Origin: DATJXG01 sp035500455
Lineage (GTDB): Bacteria > Acidobacteriota > Terriglobia > Terriglobales > Acidobacteriaceae
Assembly: GCA_035500455.1 (NCBI GenBank)
Contig: DATJXG010000345.1
Span: 1-25,393 of the forward strand
Reading direction: 5' to 3'
Length of the DNA stretch: 25,393 bases
Under the pieces are notes generated by a model that worked only from the letters and a program-made list of their open reading frames with translations, was not told where the DNA came from and did not search any database. Positions 15,856-23,348 of the stretch are shown piece after piece (position 1 is the stretch's first letter; each line of letters opens with the position of its first letter). Both the position numbers and the translations under genes were made by a program.

Positions 15856-17004
15856 GTGGGTCGAAAACTGATGAGGATGAGAAGGACGCATGCGCGAGGA
15901 CGCGCTCGGCTCCTTCTAAAGTTCGCAATCATAATCATGCTCATAGGCTCCAGCTTGTGTTTGGCACAGGCGGCCGCCCATCCGCGGGTGCCGGCGCGCC
16001 TGGCCATTTATTACGGCTACCCGAGCCTGGTAAACGGAGCCAATGGCGATGTGGAGCGTGCCGCCGCCGCTTTCAGCCCTTACGATGTCGTCGTGCTGGG
16101 CGATGGCCTGGAGTTCGCCGATCAGCAGGCGGGACGCTTTCCCACCGGCGATCCCGCCGAACACCAGAAAGTGCTTCAGATCATCGCTGCCGCGAAGCGC
16201 CACAACCCGGGCATTCAGTTCTACGGCTACGTCCCTCTGGGCGATAACCAGTCGCTGAAGCCGGAGCAGATCCAGGAACGCGTTCGCCTGTGGAATGCCA
16301 TGGGAGTCTCCGGCATCTTCCTCGATGAAGCCAGCTACGACTACAAGATTGTCACTCGCGAGCGCCAGAACATGGCGGTTGGCTATGTCCATCAGCTCGG
16401 ATTGGGTGTGCTGATGAACGGCTATTTTCTGGATCACCTCTTCGGCACCGAAGACAAGCCGCCGGTTTCAAACGGAGGCTCGAAAAATCCCAAGCATCTG
16501 CCGCCCCTGCTCGACCGCCGCGATATCTTCCTGCTGGAGTCTTTCCAGATCAGCAACGGCAACTATGAGGACGCCGCCCATTTCAAAATGCGCATGAAGC
16601 AGGCAATCGAGTACCGCCGCCGCTTCGGCTCGCGCATCTTCGCCATCACGACCACGACCGACAAGCGGCCCTTTGACGCCGGCGAGTTCGCCTACGCCTG
16701 GTGGAGCGCATGGCTCTACGGCATTGACGGTTTTGGCTGGGGCGAACCGAATTTTTCCGCCAGCAGCAATCGGCTGGCAAATCACCAATGCGAGGGTAGC
16801 GGTTCCATCACCGCTTCCGGGCCAGTCAACTCCGACCCGAAACACTTTTGGACTAAGACGGATGGTACTGTCGTCGTGCTCGATTCCAGCGATCATTCCG
16901 CTCACCGCGTTCCGTTTTCCGCTACCATGGAAGCACCCAAGCAAATTGGGACCCTGTTGAATTCCTCCAAACGATCCCTCATGACCTGTGGGGCGGGGCA
17001 ATGA
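15856..17004 (+). CDS. GH135 (Sph3/spherulin-4)-like secreted glycoside hydrolase
   Basis: A protein of up to 382 residues with an Arg-rich N-end and a hydrophobic signal or anchor segment (FAIIIMLIGSSLCLAQA). The mature part starts LAIYYGYPSLVNG, continues with YDVVVLGD, a conserved HNPGIQFYGYVPLGD and GVSGIFLDEASYDY, then LLESFQISNGNYEDA. This is the strand order of a TIM barrel of the spherulin-4 type. D157/E158 (GTG numbering) match the Asp-Glu pair of Sph3, and E228 is a candidate third acidic residue. Sph3 (GH135) cuts alpha-1,4-GalNAc polymers and is needed for fungal GAG synthesis. The stop overlaps the transporter start (ATGA), so it is an integral operon member. Start is uncertain: GTG 15856, ATG 15871 or ATG 15877, none with a strong ribosome site. 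Family call is by motif and could be a distant relative. Confidence 0.7.
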   Translation: MGRKLMRMRRTHARGRARLLLKFAIIIMLIGSSLCLAQAAAHPRVPARLAIYYGYPSLVNGANGDVERAAAAFSPYDVVVLGDGLEFADQQAGRFPTGDPAEHQKVLQIIAAAKRHNPGIQFYGYVPLGDNQSLKPEQIQERVRLWNAMGVSGIFLDEASYDYKIVTRERQNMAVGYVHQLGLGVLMNGYFLDHLFGTEDKPPVSNGGSKNPKHLPPLLDRRDIFLLESFQISNGNYEDAAHFKMRMKQAIEYRRRFGSRIFAITTTTDKRPFDAGEFAYAWWSAWLYGIDGFGWGEPNFSASSNRLANHQCEGSGSITASGPVNSDPKHFWTKTDGTVVVLDSSDHSAHRVPFSATMEAPKQIGTLLNSSKRSLMTCGAGQ

Positions 17005-18539
17005 CGGCGACCAAAGATCCCGATGTGTTGATGAAAGCGGTGCAGAAAATCGCACCCGAGGTGGCGGATTACTACGAAATAGCCGCCATCGTAGAGTCGC
17101 TCGGCAACACCGACCGCTCCATGAAGGATTGGGGCTTCCCCACCGTCTTCAGCCTGGCCGAACATCTTTTCGTACGGTTTCCGCGCGGCGTGGCGGCAGC
17201 GAAAGAAGAAGCCGGGCCGTCAAAGCTGCGCGCGTTTTTCGCCGAAGCCTGGGTTGCAGTGTGCAAAATTTGTCCCAGCCTGGCGTACGCCATTCCGTGG
17301 ATGGCTCTGCTGGCCCTGCAATATCTCTATCCTGACGCTCTGCAGGTCTCGCCCGAACTGGGCGGCGCGTTGAGCCTTTCGCTTATTGCCAGCCTGATTA
17401 CCACCGGCGGCTTTACGCAGATGATCTCGCGCGGCGGCAACCAGTACTATGGCCTGCAGGAGCCGTTCCTGGCGCGGCGGTTTTGCGTGGCCGTGCTGGT
17501 GCTGGGGATTTTCAGCGTGATCTGTATGGCCGCGCTGGCCGTCGTGGTTGGGCTCTATTTCGAAGTATTCGCCTTCAAATATCTGCTGCTGGCGGCAATC
17601 AATTACTTCGGCCTGTGCATCCTGTGGATGTTCTGCGCCGTCATGGCGGTGCAGGGAACCGGCTGGTACATCCCCATCGTGTTTCTGGTCAGCGGATTGG
17701 CAACGGTCGGCATCCGTATGGCGGTGCATCCCAGCACCACAACTCTGCTCATGGTATGGCCACCGCTGGCGGTGCTCTGCGCCTTGCCCAGTATTCTCCT
17801 GGGCTTCCGCTATTTCGAGAAGAAGCATCCAAACACGCGTGACAGCGCCCGCCCGCGCTTTACCGTCGCCATTATTTCCATGGTGCCCTTCTTTTTCTAC
17901 GGCACGGTGTACTTCGGCTTCATGTTCGCCGACCGCCTCACCGCAGGCAGCGCCATTCCCTGGGTCTCAGGCCTCAGCTTCGGTATCGACTCCGCCTATA
18001 CCCAGGGCATGGACCTGGTGCTGCTGGCGTTCCTGGTCACAGCGGCTTCCACCGAATATTTCAGCGACGCCTTTCTGCGCTTCTGGAAGCGTATGGCGCT
18101 AGAGTTGCCGCAGGCTCAACACGACCGCATGGCCGCGCGCCTGCGCCTACGCCACGTCGGGGTCGTGTTTCTGGTATTCGTTGTTTTTGTGGTGATGTGC
18201 GGTGTTGCCTGGGAGGTCTTTTCCCACGCTTTCGGCATGGTGCCGTCACACCGCCTCATCGAAACCGCGCTGATGGGCGGGCTCGGTTACCTCATGCTCA
18301 GCATCGCCTTATTCGAAAATATTGTTCTCGCCAGCCTCAACGCTACTCCCTGGGCCTTGCGCTCGGTGGCGATCGGCTTGGGGGTGAATCTCCTGGCGGG
18401 TTATGCGCTCAGCCACTGGCTGGGCGTACAATACGCTGCCATGGGACTGCTCCTCGGGTCGGCTGTCTTGCTGTGGAAGTGCAGCGGGGCAGTGCGGCAA
18501 GCCTTGCGCCATCCCGATTATCATTACTCGATTGCCTGA
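17001..18539 (+). CDS. pelG: PelG-like polytopic exopolysaccharide transporter
   Basis: A 512-residue inner-membrane protein. Residues 1-80 are hydrophilic (MTATKDPDVLMKAVQKIAPE), longer than I expect for PelG. About twelve hydrophobic segments follow, beginning near SLAYAIPWMALLALQYL and ending near YAAMGLLLGSAVLLW. Between segments 2 and 3 is a loop with TTGGFTQMISRGGNQYYG, and a later loop has STEYFSDAFLRFWKRM; both are placed like the conserved polar loops of PelG. PelG belongs to the Wzx/MOP-like transporter group and works with PelF to move the growing polymer across the inner membrane. The start lies in an ATGA overlap with the GH135-like gene, and the next gene starts 12 bases after the stop. 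The call rests on topology, size and position next to pelF; sequence motifs alone are weak. Confidence 0.65.
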   Translation: MTATKDPDVLMKAVQKIAPEVADYYEIAAIVESLGNTDRSMKDWGFPTVFSLAEHLFVRFPRGVAAAKEEAGPSKLRAFFAEAWVAVCKICPSLAYAIPWMALLALQYLYPDALQVSPELGGALSLSLIASLITTGGFTQMISRGGNQYYGLQEPFLARRFCVAVLVLGIFSVICMAALAVVVGLYFEVFAFKYLLLAAINYFGLCILWMFCAVMAVQGTGWYIPIVFLVSGLATVGIRMAVHPSTTTLLMVWPPLAVLCALPSILLGFRYFEKKHPNTRDSARPRFTVAIISMVPFFFYGTVYFGFMFADRLTAGSAIPWVSGLSFGIDSAYTQGMDLVLLAFLVTAASTEYFSDAFLRFWKRMALELPQAQHDRMAARLRLRHVGVVFLVFVVFVVMCGVAWEVFSHAFGMVPSHRLIETALMGGLGYLMLSIALFENIVLASLNATPWALRSVAIGLGVNLLAGYALSHWLGVQYAAMGLLLGSAVLLWKCSGAVRQALRHPDYHYSIA

Positions 18540-18551
18540 GCCCCTCTTCAG

Positions 18552-20321
18552 ATGATGGATGTCCTTAAGGCCTGCTGGATTCTCTTCGTATTTTTTCTGA
18601 TCTTCTTTGGAATTCCTTCCCGGCTGTTTTCCAAGCGGCCCAACACCGCGGTCGTAATCCGAATCGCCGGCAATTTTGCCCGCATGACCCTGGGGGTGGT
18701 GATCGCGGTGTTCCTGGCGGCGAACATCAAGGCTCTGACTGCCATCACCATGCTGCTGCTGCTGGCGGGAGCGCTCCTCACCGCCTGGCTCCGCAAACAC
18801 AATTGGCACACCGGAAATCTCATGCTGAGCGTGCAGACCGCAGCTCTTCGCTTCGTGCGCAAAGCTGAGAGCTGGTCCTTCGGCATGTACCTCATGCCGC
18901 GCGTGAAGGGCAAGGGATGGTCGATCACTCTCCCCCGCATCTTCACGGTGGAGCATTGGTTCGAAGTATTCGAGAACCAGGGGGTGCTGGCGATCGTATT
19001 TTTGTCTATCGTCCTGATGTCGGGCCTGCTGTTGTCGCAGAACGCGCTGCACCAGGTGCGCTTCAGCCAGGCGGACGAATATGGCGCGCTGCTGCGCGGC
19101 CGGGAACTGCTCCTGAATCTGCGCGCCATCGGACTGCCTTTCGTTTTTCCGGCGATCAGCGTCGTTACCTCCCTCATCGGCGCCACCGACCTCATGCAGG
19201 TCACGCGCTTCCTGTTTCCGCTTATCGAGCTTCTCCTGGTCCTGACGGCCGGCCTTGCCATTCGCGCCTGCACCCGGTCCGGCGTAGCCGCTATCGCCAC
19301 CATGTACTGCCTGGGAGCCGCCGCCTTTCCGCCGGCGCGGGATGTGACTCCGGTGGCGGAGACGGCGCTGGAAAAGTTCATGACCCTGTTCAACTACTCG
19401 CCCGCGCTCACCCGTCCCGGACCTGAGCTGCAAGTGGGCCTGATCTTTGCGCTTCTCGTCTTCGTGTTTCTTGCCGACTGGCAGCGCAATCCGCAATGGG
19501 GTTCGCTGATCGACGTGGGCTGCTGCCTGGCCCTGGTCGGGATTGCATCGCAGTTCCTGCTGATCCTGGTAATCGTTGTTGCGGCAGTACTGCTGATGAC
19601 GCGCCCTCTGCCCGCTCTCCTGAGCTTCACCCTGGTGTGCTATGGGCTGGCAACCTTCGCGGTGTTTTACAACGGTCCTCTGCTGCCCAATGAACTTTTC
19701 AGCTTCCTACCTTTGGCCGCGGCCATCGGCGTGGGTTGCGTGATCGAATGGGTGCGCTCAGCTTTAAGCGTCGCTGCCGGAAAGCACGCCGAAGGCATCG
19801 TATTTGTCGCTTTTCTTTTCCTGGCTGTGGTGTGGCTGCGTCCGCATGGCTTCACGCCCCAGTTCCTGGAATATGACGTCACCGCCCGGCAGACCCGCTC
19901 CATCATCGATCATTTTCCCCGCCAGAAGTGGGTGGTAGTCGCGCCGGTGGAGCAGCTGCCCGAAACCTTTGGCTTCGGCGGCTATGAAGACCTGGCGGCC
20001 TTCGTGGCGGAGTACAGCGAGCAGGTCTCGAATCCGGACTTCCGCTTCCCGCACGCTCCCGACAACATGTTCGTGTACGTGGAGAAGCGGCCCTTTCAGA
20101 TGTTCGAGCACGAGCCGGCTTCAGTCTCCTTCGGCACACTCACTGACGCCACTTTCCGCAACTATCGTTCCCCCGCCGGCCGCGCCAGCCTGGAAACCGC
20201 AGCGCTGGAATTCTGTGAGTCCTACCGCCAAGCACATAGCAATATGTCGGTCTATTTTGAGGGGGATCGGCTGAGAATCTACCGCATTCAGGCTGAGCCC
20301 GAGCCTGCCCCTAAGAAGTGA
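18552..20321 (+). CDS. Unrecognised polytopic membrane protein with C-terminal soluble domain, last gene of operon
   Basis: A 589-residue protein. Roughly eleven or twelve hydrophobic segments fill residues 5-435; the first is ACWILFVFFLIFFGIPSRLF, and others include GVLAIVFLSIVLMSGLLLS and FLLILVIVVAAVLLM. A hydrophilic C-terminal domain of about 150 residues follows (SIIDHFPRQKWVVVAPVEQL, GFGGYEDLAAFVAEY, CESYRQAHSNMSVYF, DRLRIYRI). I do not recognise a named family; it lacks the GAF/GGDEF parts of PelD and the TPRs of PelE. The topology recalls membrane glycosyltransferases with a C-terminal domain, which is only a guess. Start is the first of two adjacent ATG codons, 12 bases after the transporter stop. 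It is followed by a strong terminator. Its operon position makes it a likely part of the synthesis or export complex. Confidence 0.75.
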   Translation: MMDVLKACWILFVFFLIFFGIPSRLFSKRPNTAVVIRIAGNFARMTLGVVIAVFLAANIKALTAITMLLLLAGALLTAWLRKHNWHTGNLMLSVQTAALRFVRKAESWSFGMYLMPRVKGKGWSITLPRIFTVEHWFEVFENQGVLAIVFLSIVLMSGLLLSQNALHQVRFSQADEYGALLRGRELLLNLRAIGLPFVFPAISVVTSLIGATDLMQVTRFLFPLIELLLVLTAGLAIRACTRSGVAAIATMYCLGAAAFPPARDVTPVAETALEKFMTLFNYSPALTRPGPELQVGLIFALLVFVFLADWQRNPQWGSLIDVGCCLALVGIASQFLLILVIVVAAVLLMTRPLPALLSFTLVCYGLATFAVFYNGPLLPNELFSFLPLAAAIGVGCVIEWVRSALSVAAGKHAEGIVFVAFLFLAVVWLRPHGFTPQFLEYDVTARQTRSIIDHFPRQKWVVVAPVEQLPETFGFGGYEDLAAFVAEYSEQVSNPDFRFPHAPDNMFVYVEKRPFQMFEHEPASVSFGTLTDATFRNYRSPAGRASLETAALEFCESYRQAHSNMSVYFEGDRLRIYRIQAEPEPAPKK

Positions 20322-20371
20322 CTTGGGGCAAGCCCCGCCGCGACACGAGCAGGAACCATCGCACAGGAAAA

Positions 20372-20402
20372 AGGCGCTGCGGAGAGCGGGTCCGCAGCGC
20401 CT
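20372..20402. terminator. Bidirectional terminator between the operon and the GH114 genes
   Basis: A perfect 12-bp stem (AGGCGCTGCGGA / TCCGCAGCGCCT) with a seven-base loop. A T-rich run (CTTCTTGCTTT) follows on the plus strand and a run of A residues precedes it, giving a U-tract on the minus strand. It lies between the stop of the last operon gene (20321) and the stop of the convergent GH114 gene (20432). Confidence 0.88.
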
Positions 20403-20431
20403 CTTCTTGCTTTAACCGTTACGCACTCAGC

Positions 20432-21580
20432 TTACCGGCACGCTGTCCGCGTTGCCGTCAGGTCCAGATCCTTCAACAGTGTGTTGAAGTTCAGGGCGTT
20501 GGCTTTCGGGCAGATATTGCTGGCGCTGCCCGAGTACTCCACCTCGAACACCGCCTTGCCGGCGTTGACGAAGGGCGTCAGCGTATTGCACTCGTTGTAC
20601 TGGAAGCACTGTTCGTCGATCATAAAGTCGAACGAGGGCTCCAGTTGGTTGACCTGGTCAGTGTCGTTCTTCAACGCCACCGACATACCCAGGGAGTGAA
20701 CTGTGCTCGCGATCCACTCGTTGTAGGTGATCTGGTCAGCCGAGGTTAACGGGAAGCCGGTGCCGTTGGTGTAGCCGTCAATGTTGTCAGGCTCCACGGC
20801 GTCGAATCCCTTGCTCTTGCACATCGCAAAACGGGCGGTCATCAGCGGGCGCACCAGCGCGCTGCGGATGTCCAGCCATTTCTCGCCCGGCCATCCATTG
20901 CCCGAACCGAGCACCGATGCTGGGAAAGAACCGGCATCCGATCTCCAGTTTTCCCAGGTTCCGGCGTCGATGTAGCAGACGGCGCGAGTTCCCTGCGCGT
21001 GCATCGCGGCGACCAGGGCGGCGGTAGCGTCAAAGCCGTCCACGTCGTACATCTGCACGTTCAGAAGACTGCTGGCCGAAGGCGACGAGGAAAGCTGCCA
21101 TTGCCAGGATGTGACCAGCGGCGGTATCCAGGCGTCTCCGGTGATGGGCGTGGGCGGCGGGGTGACCGGCGGCGGTACTGGCGTCGGTGGCGGCGTTGGC
21201 GTGGTGATCGGAGCTGCCTTGACGGTCAAGGTAAAGCTCTGACTGACGGCTGCGCCGATGCCATTGGCCGCGCTGATGGTAATGCGATAAACCCCAGCTG
21301 TTCCCGACTGAGGAGCGCCGCGAAGCTGGTTGCGGCGGAAGCTGACTCCCTGGGGCAGTGCTCCCGACTCCGCGAGTGTTGGTACCGGGTTACCGCTGGC
21401 TGCGAAGGCAAAAGTGCCGGTCGTACCCTCAGTGAAGGTAGTCGCGGCGGCGCTGGTGATTTTTGGAGCGATTCCTACAGGACAGGTTTGGGCCCAGACT
21501 AGATTGGAAATTAGGCCGATGACGAAAAGGGGCCGTAACAGGCGGAGAGTGCTCTGCAACAAGGGGAGTGCTCGCCTCAT
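20432..21580 (-). CDS. Secreted GH114 endo-alpha-1,4-galactosaminidase-like protein with Ig-like domain (copy A)
   Basis: A 382-residue exported protein. Residues 1-30 are a Sec signal peptide. Residues about 38-121 look like a putative-Ig (He_PIG type) domain: FTEGTTGTFAFAASGNPVPT, GALPQGVSF, GTPxxG-like GAPQSGTAGVY, and FTLTV. Residues about 125-147 are a Thr/Pro linker. Residues 148-382 are a GH114 catalytic domain: SWQWQLSSSP, YDVDGFD, VCYIDAGTWENWR, GFDAVEPDNIDGY and DEQCFQYNEC. Best candidate catalytic acids are D205 and E263. GH114 (Ega3) cuts alpha-1,4-linked galactosamine polymers. ATG 21580 is preferred to the longer frame from 21703 because GGAGAAC lies just upstream and the signal peptide starts there. 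It is convergent with the operon and a paralogue lies upstream on the same strand. Confidence 0.85.
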   Translation of the reverse strand: MRRALPLLQSTLRLLRPLFVIGLISNLVWAQTCPVGIAPKITSAAATTFTEGTTGTFAFAASGNPVPTLAESGALPQGVSFRRNQLRGAPQSGTAGVYRITISAANGIGAAVSQSFTLTVKAAPITTPTPPPTPVPPPVTPPPTPITGDAWIPPLVTSWQWQLSSSPSASSLLNVQMYDVDGFDATAALVAAMHAQGTRAVCYIDAGTWENWRSDAGSFPASVLGSGNGWPGEKWLDIRSALVRPLMTARFAMCKSKGFDAVEPDNIDGYTNGTGFPLTSADQITYNEWIASTVHSLGMSVALKNDTDQVNQLEPSFDFMIDEQCFQYNECNTLTPFVNAGKAVFEVEYSGSASNICPKANALNFNTLLKDLDLTATRTACR

Positions 21581-21585
21581 ATGTG

Positions 21586-21616
21586 TTCTCCAGGGTTGAA
21601 TTAGACGAGGTAGCGC
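21586..21616 (-). promoter_or_regulatory. Conserved start-proximal leader block of GH114 copy A
   Basis: Read on the minus strand it runs from GCGC through CGTCTAATT and AACCC to the ribosome site GGAGAA. The same block precedes GH114 copy B (22741-22774), with most positions kept despite three inserted bases. It includes the ribosome binding site and the end of the 5' UTR. Confidence 0.5.
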
Positions 21617-21727
21617 CGACAGAACACTTCTTGGGAGCTTTTCTTTCAGTGACTTATGTGTGGAACTTGGGGCGATCTTAGGAGTAGAAGGTAACTGCGT
21701 CAATTACCAAAAGGTCATGGCACATCC

Positions 21728-21753
21728 TCCCTTGGTAACGGTCCCTTGGTAAC
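21728..21753. repeat. Two direct 12-base repeats upstream of GH114 copy A
   Basis: TCCCTTGGTAAC occurs twice with a 14-base period (21728-21739 and 21742-21753), about 150 bases before the GH114 start. A related CCCTTGGTTAAACC lies 47 bases before the start of GH114 copy B (22782-22795). This could be an operator pair. The rest of 21617-21943 holds no gene I can support. Confidence 0.4.
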
Positions 21754-21943
21754 CTTTCCATTTGAGGAAATTGTTGGCTTGGGTTCCATGGGGTGTCCCA
21801 GTTTGTTCCTTTCCCGAAATTGTTCTCCAGACATGATTCTCCAGACGCGCTTCCGTACACCCTCGAAGCGCTCCGCTGGAACCGGCATCGCGCAGGTTCG
21901 CGCGACGCCGGTTCCGCGGGCTGACTGCAAGTGAAAGTGAGGG

Positions 21944-22735
21944 CTAACGGCACGCCGCCCGGTAGGCGGTGAGATCTTCGTCTTTCAGCATGGAGTTGAA
22001 ATTCATCGCGTTCGCCTCCGGACAGAACTTCGACGTGGGCATGCCGTACTCCACTTCGAAGACGGGCTTTTTGGCATCGACGAATGGCAACAGGGAATCG
22101 CACTCGTCATACTCGAAGCACTGCTCATCAATGGCGAAATCGAATTTCGAGACCAGATCACGCGACTGGTCCACGTCGTTCTTCAGCGCCACCGATAAGC
22201 CCAGCGAGTGTGCCGCGGCCGCGATCAGGGAGTTGTAGGTGATTTGATTCTGGTAGGTGAGAGGGAATCCGGTGCGGTTTTCGTAGCCGTCGATGTTGTC
22301 GGGCTCGATGCCGTCAAAGCCTTTGGCTTTGCACATCTGGAATCGGGCTTTCATGAGCGGCAGCAGAACCGCGGTCTGGCGGATGTCCAGCCATTTTTCA
22401 CCGGGCCATCCGTTGCTGCGGCCTTCTACGGTGGTGGGAAACCTGGCGGCATCGGAGCGCCAGTTTTCCCAGGTGCCGACATCGATGTAGCATACGGCGC
22501 GAATTCCTTTGGCATGCATGGCGGTAATCAGCGATGCCGGGGCATCGAATCCGTCTACGTCGTACATTTTCACGTTGAGCAGCTGGTTGGCTGCGGGTGG
22601 GCTGTCAAGTTGCCATTGCCATTCCGTCACCATGCTGGGATGAAACGCGACCACCGCCTGAGCAAAGCCGGCGGAGACCGCAGCTGGTAAGAACAGCAAG
22701 ACACAAAGCGGAAAGAGGGGGAGAACTCGCCGCAT
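21944..22735 (-). CDS. Secreted GH114 endo-alpha-1,4-galactosaminidase-like protein (copy B)
   Basis: A 263-residue exported protein: signal peptide at residues 1-26 (hydrophobic core LCVLLFLPAAV, then GFAQA) followed directly by a GH114 domain without the Ig-like domain and linker of copy A. Motifs are TEWQWQLDSPP, YDVDGFD at 58-64, VCYIDVGTWENWR with D85, GFDGIEPDNIDGY with E144, VALKNDVDQ, and DEQCFEYDEC. D85 and E144 are the best candidate catalytic acids. The domain closely matches copy A to the last residues (LTAYRAACR against LTATRTACR), so the two arose by duplication. GGAGAAAG gives a good ribosome site before ATG 22735. Expected role: endo-cleavage of extracellular galactosamine polymer in the periplasm or outside the cell. 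Confidence 0.85.
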   Translation of the reverse strand: MRRVLPLFPLCVLLFLPAAVSAGFAQAVVAFHPSMVTEWQWQLDSPPAANQLLNVKMYDVDGFDAPASLITAMHAKGIRAVCYIDVGTWENWRSDAARFPTTVEGRSNGWPGEKWLDIRQTAVLLPLMKARFQMCKAKGFDGIEPDNIDGYENRTGFPLTYQNQITYNSLIAAAAHSLGLSVALKNDVDQSRDLVSKFDFAIDEQCFEYDECDSLLPFVDAKKPVFEVEYGMPTSKFCPEANAMNFNSMLKDEDLTAYRAACR

Positions 22736-22740
22736 CGTCT

Positions 22741-22774
22741 TTCTCCAATCGGGTTTTATTGGACGAAGTGGCGC
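22741..22774 (-). promoter_or_regulatory. Conserved start-proximal leader block of GH114 copy B
   Basis: Counterpart of 21586-21616. On the minus strand: GCGC, CGTCCAAT, AACCC and then GGAGAA, ending just before ATG 22735. Shared sequence at the same place in two paralogous genes suggests duplication that included the 5' UTR, or joint control. Confidence 0.5.
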
Positions 22775-22795
22775 ACTAACGCCCTTGGTTAAACC

Positions 22796-23348
22796 AGCAA
22801 GTTTCTCTGGGTATCAGTTGTCGCGATGCTATGGGTAGGGCCGGAGACGGTCAATCAACAGAGGGCTTGGAACCTTCTTCTATTTTTTATCGATGATTGC
22901 TTCTATGCGGCTGATGTGCAATCGGTTAGGAGGATGTGGGGAAAGACGATGAGGCGCTCTTCCAGGAAATAAATTATCGGTCGGTTGATCGAGCCAGAGA
23001 ATGTTTTCCCTGTAGTGACGGCGATGCGGCTTGGAATGAGCGACAGATGGAAGCGCGGGCGGAGAAGGAAACCAGGAGCTCTCGGCCTCAACATCTCGTC
23101 AGGTCCCCGAGCAAATTTTCACTCCCCGATTCCGGAAATCGCGAGCCTGTCTGCCCATTGTTCCTCGCGCGCCGACAAAGTTTTATTTATGCCCGCCATA
23201 GAAATAAGTTTTCACAAACATTTCTTATCATCCTCAGAAAAAGTATTTGTTGGACGCAGCCCTATGCAGAAAGTTAACCTTCCCGCTCTAGACGAGAGCT
23301 GGCCGTAACAACGTCAAAACCGAAAATCCAGGCAGAAAGCGAGCAACG
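22796..23348. other. Intergenic region between GH114 copy B and the porin gene
   Basis: About 550 bases with no gene I can support. Open frames at 22936 and 22985 overlap one another and lack family features. Bases 22941-22956 nearly repeat, in inverted direction, the start region of GH114 copy B (22728-22743). The part near 23160-23250 is richer in A and T than its surroundings and is the likeliest place for the porin promoter, but no clear -35/-10 pair is seen. Confidence 0.4.

Noticed and set aside
17001..18539. Plain Wzx flippase or MATE transporter instead of PelG
   Set aside because: Not excluded by motifs alone, but its position next to a clear pelF-like gene and the loop pattern favour PelG; the uncertainty is reflected in the confidence.
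18309..19496. 395-codon minus-strand open frame opposite the transporter and polytopic genes
   Set aside because: Its product is highly charged (Gln, Arg, Glu) because it is the complement of hydrophobic membrane segments; no ribosome site or domain.
22985..23308. 107-codon open frame between GH114 copy B and the porin
   Set aside because: Overlaps another frame of similar length, with no signal, domain or ribosome site.
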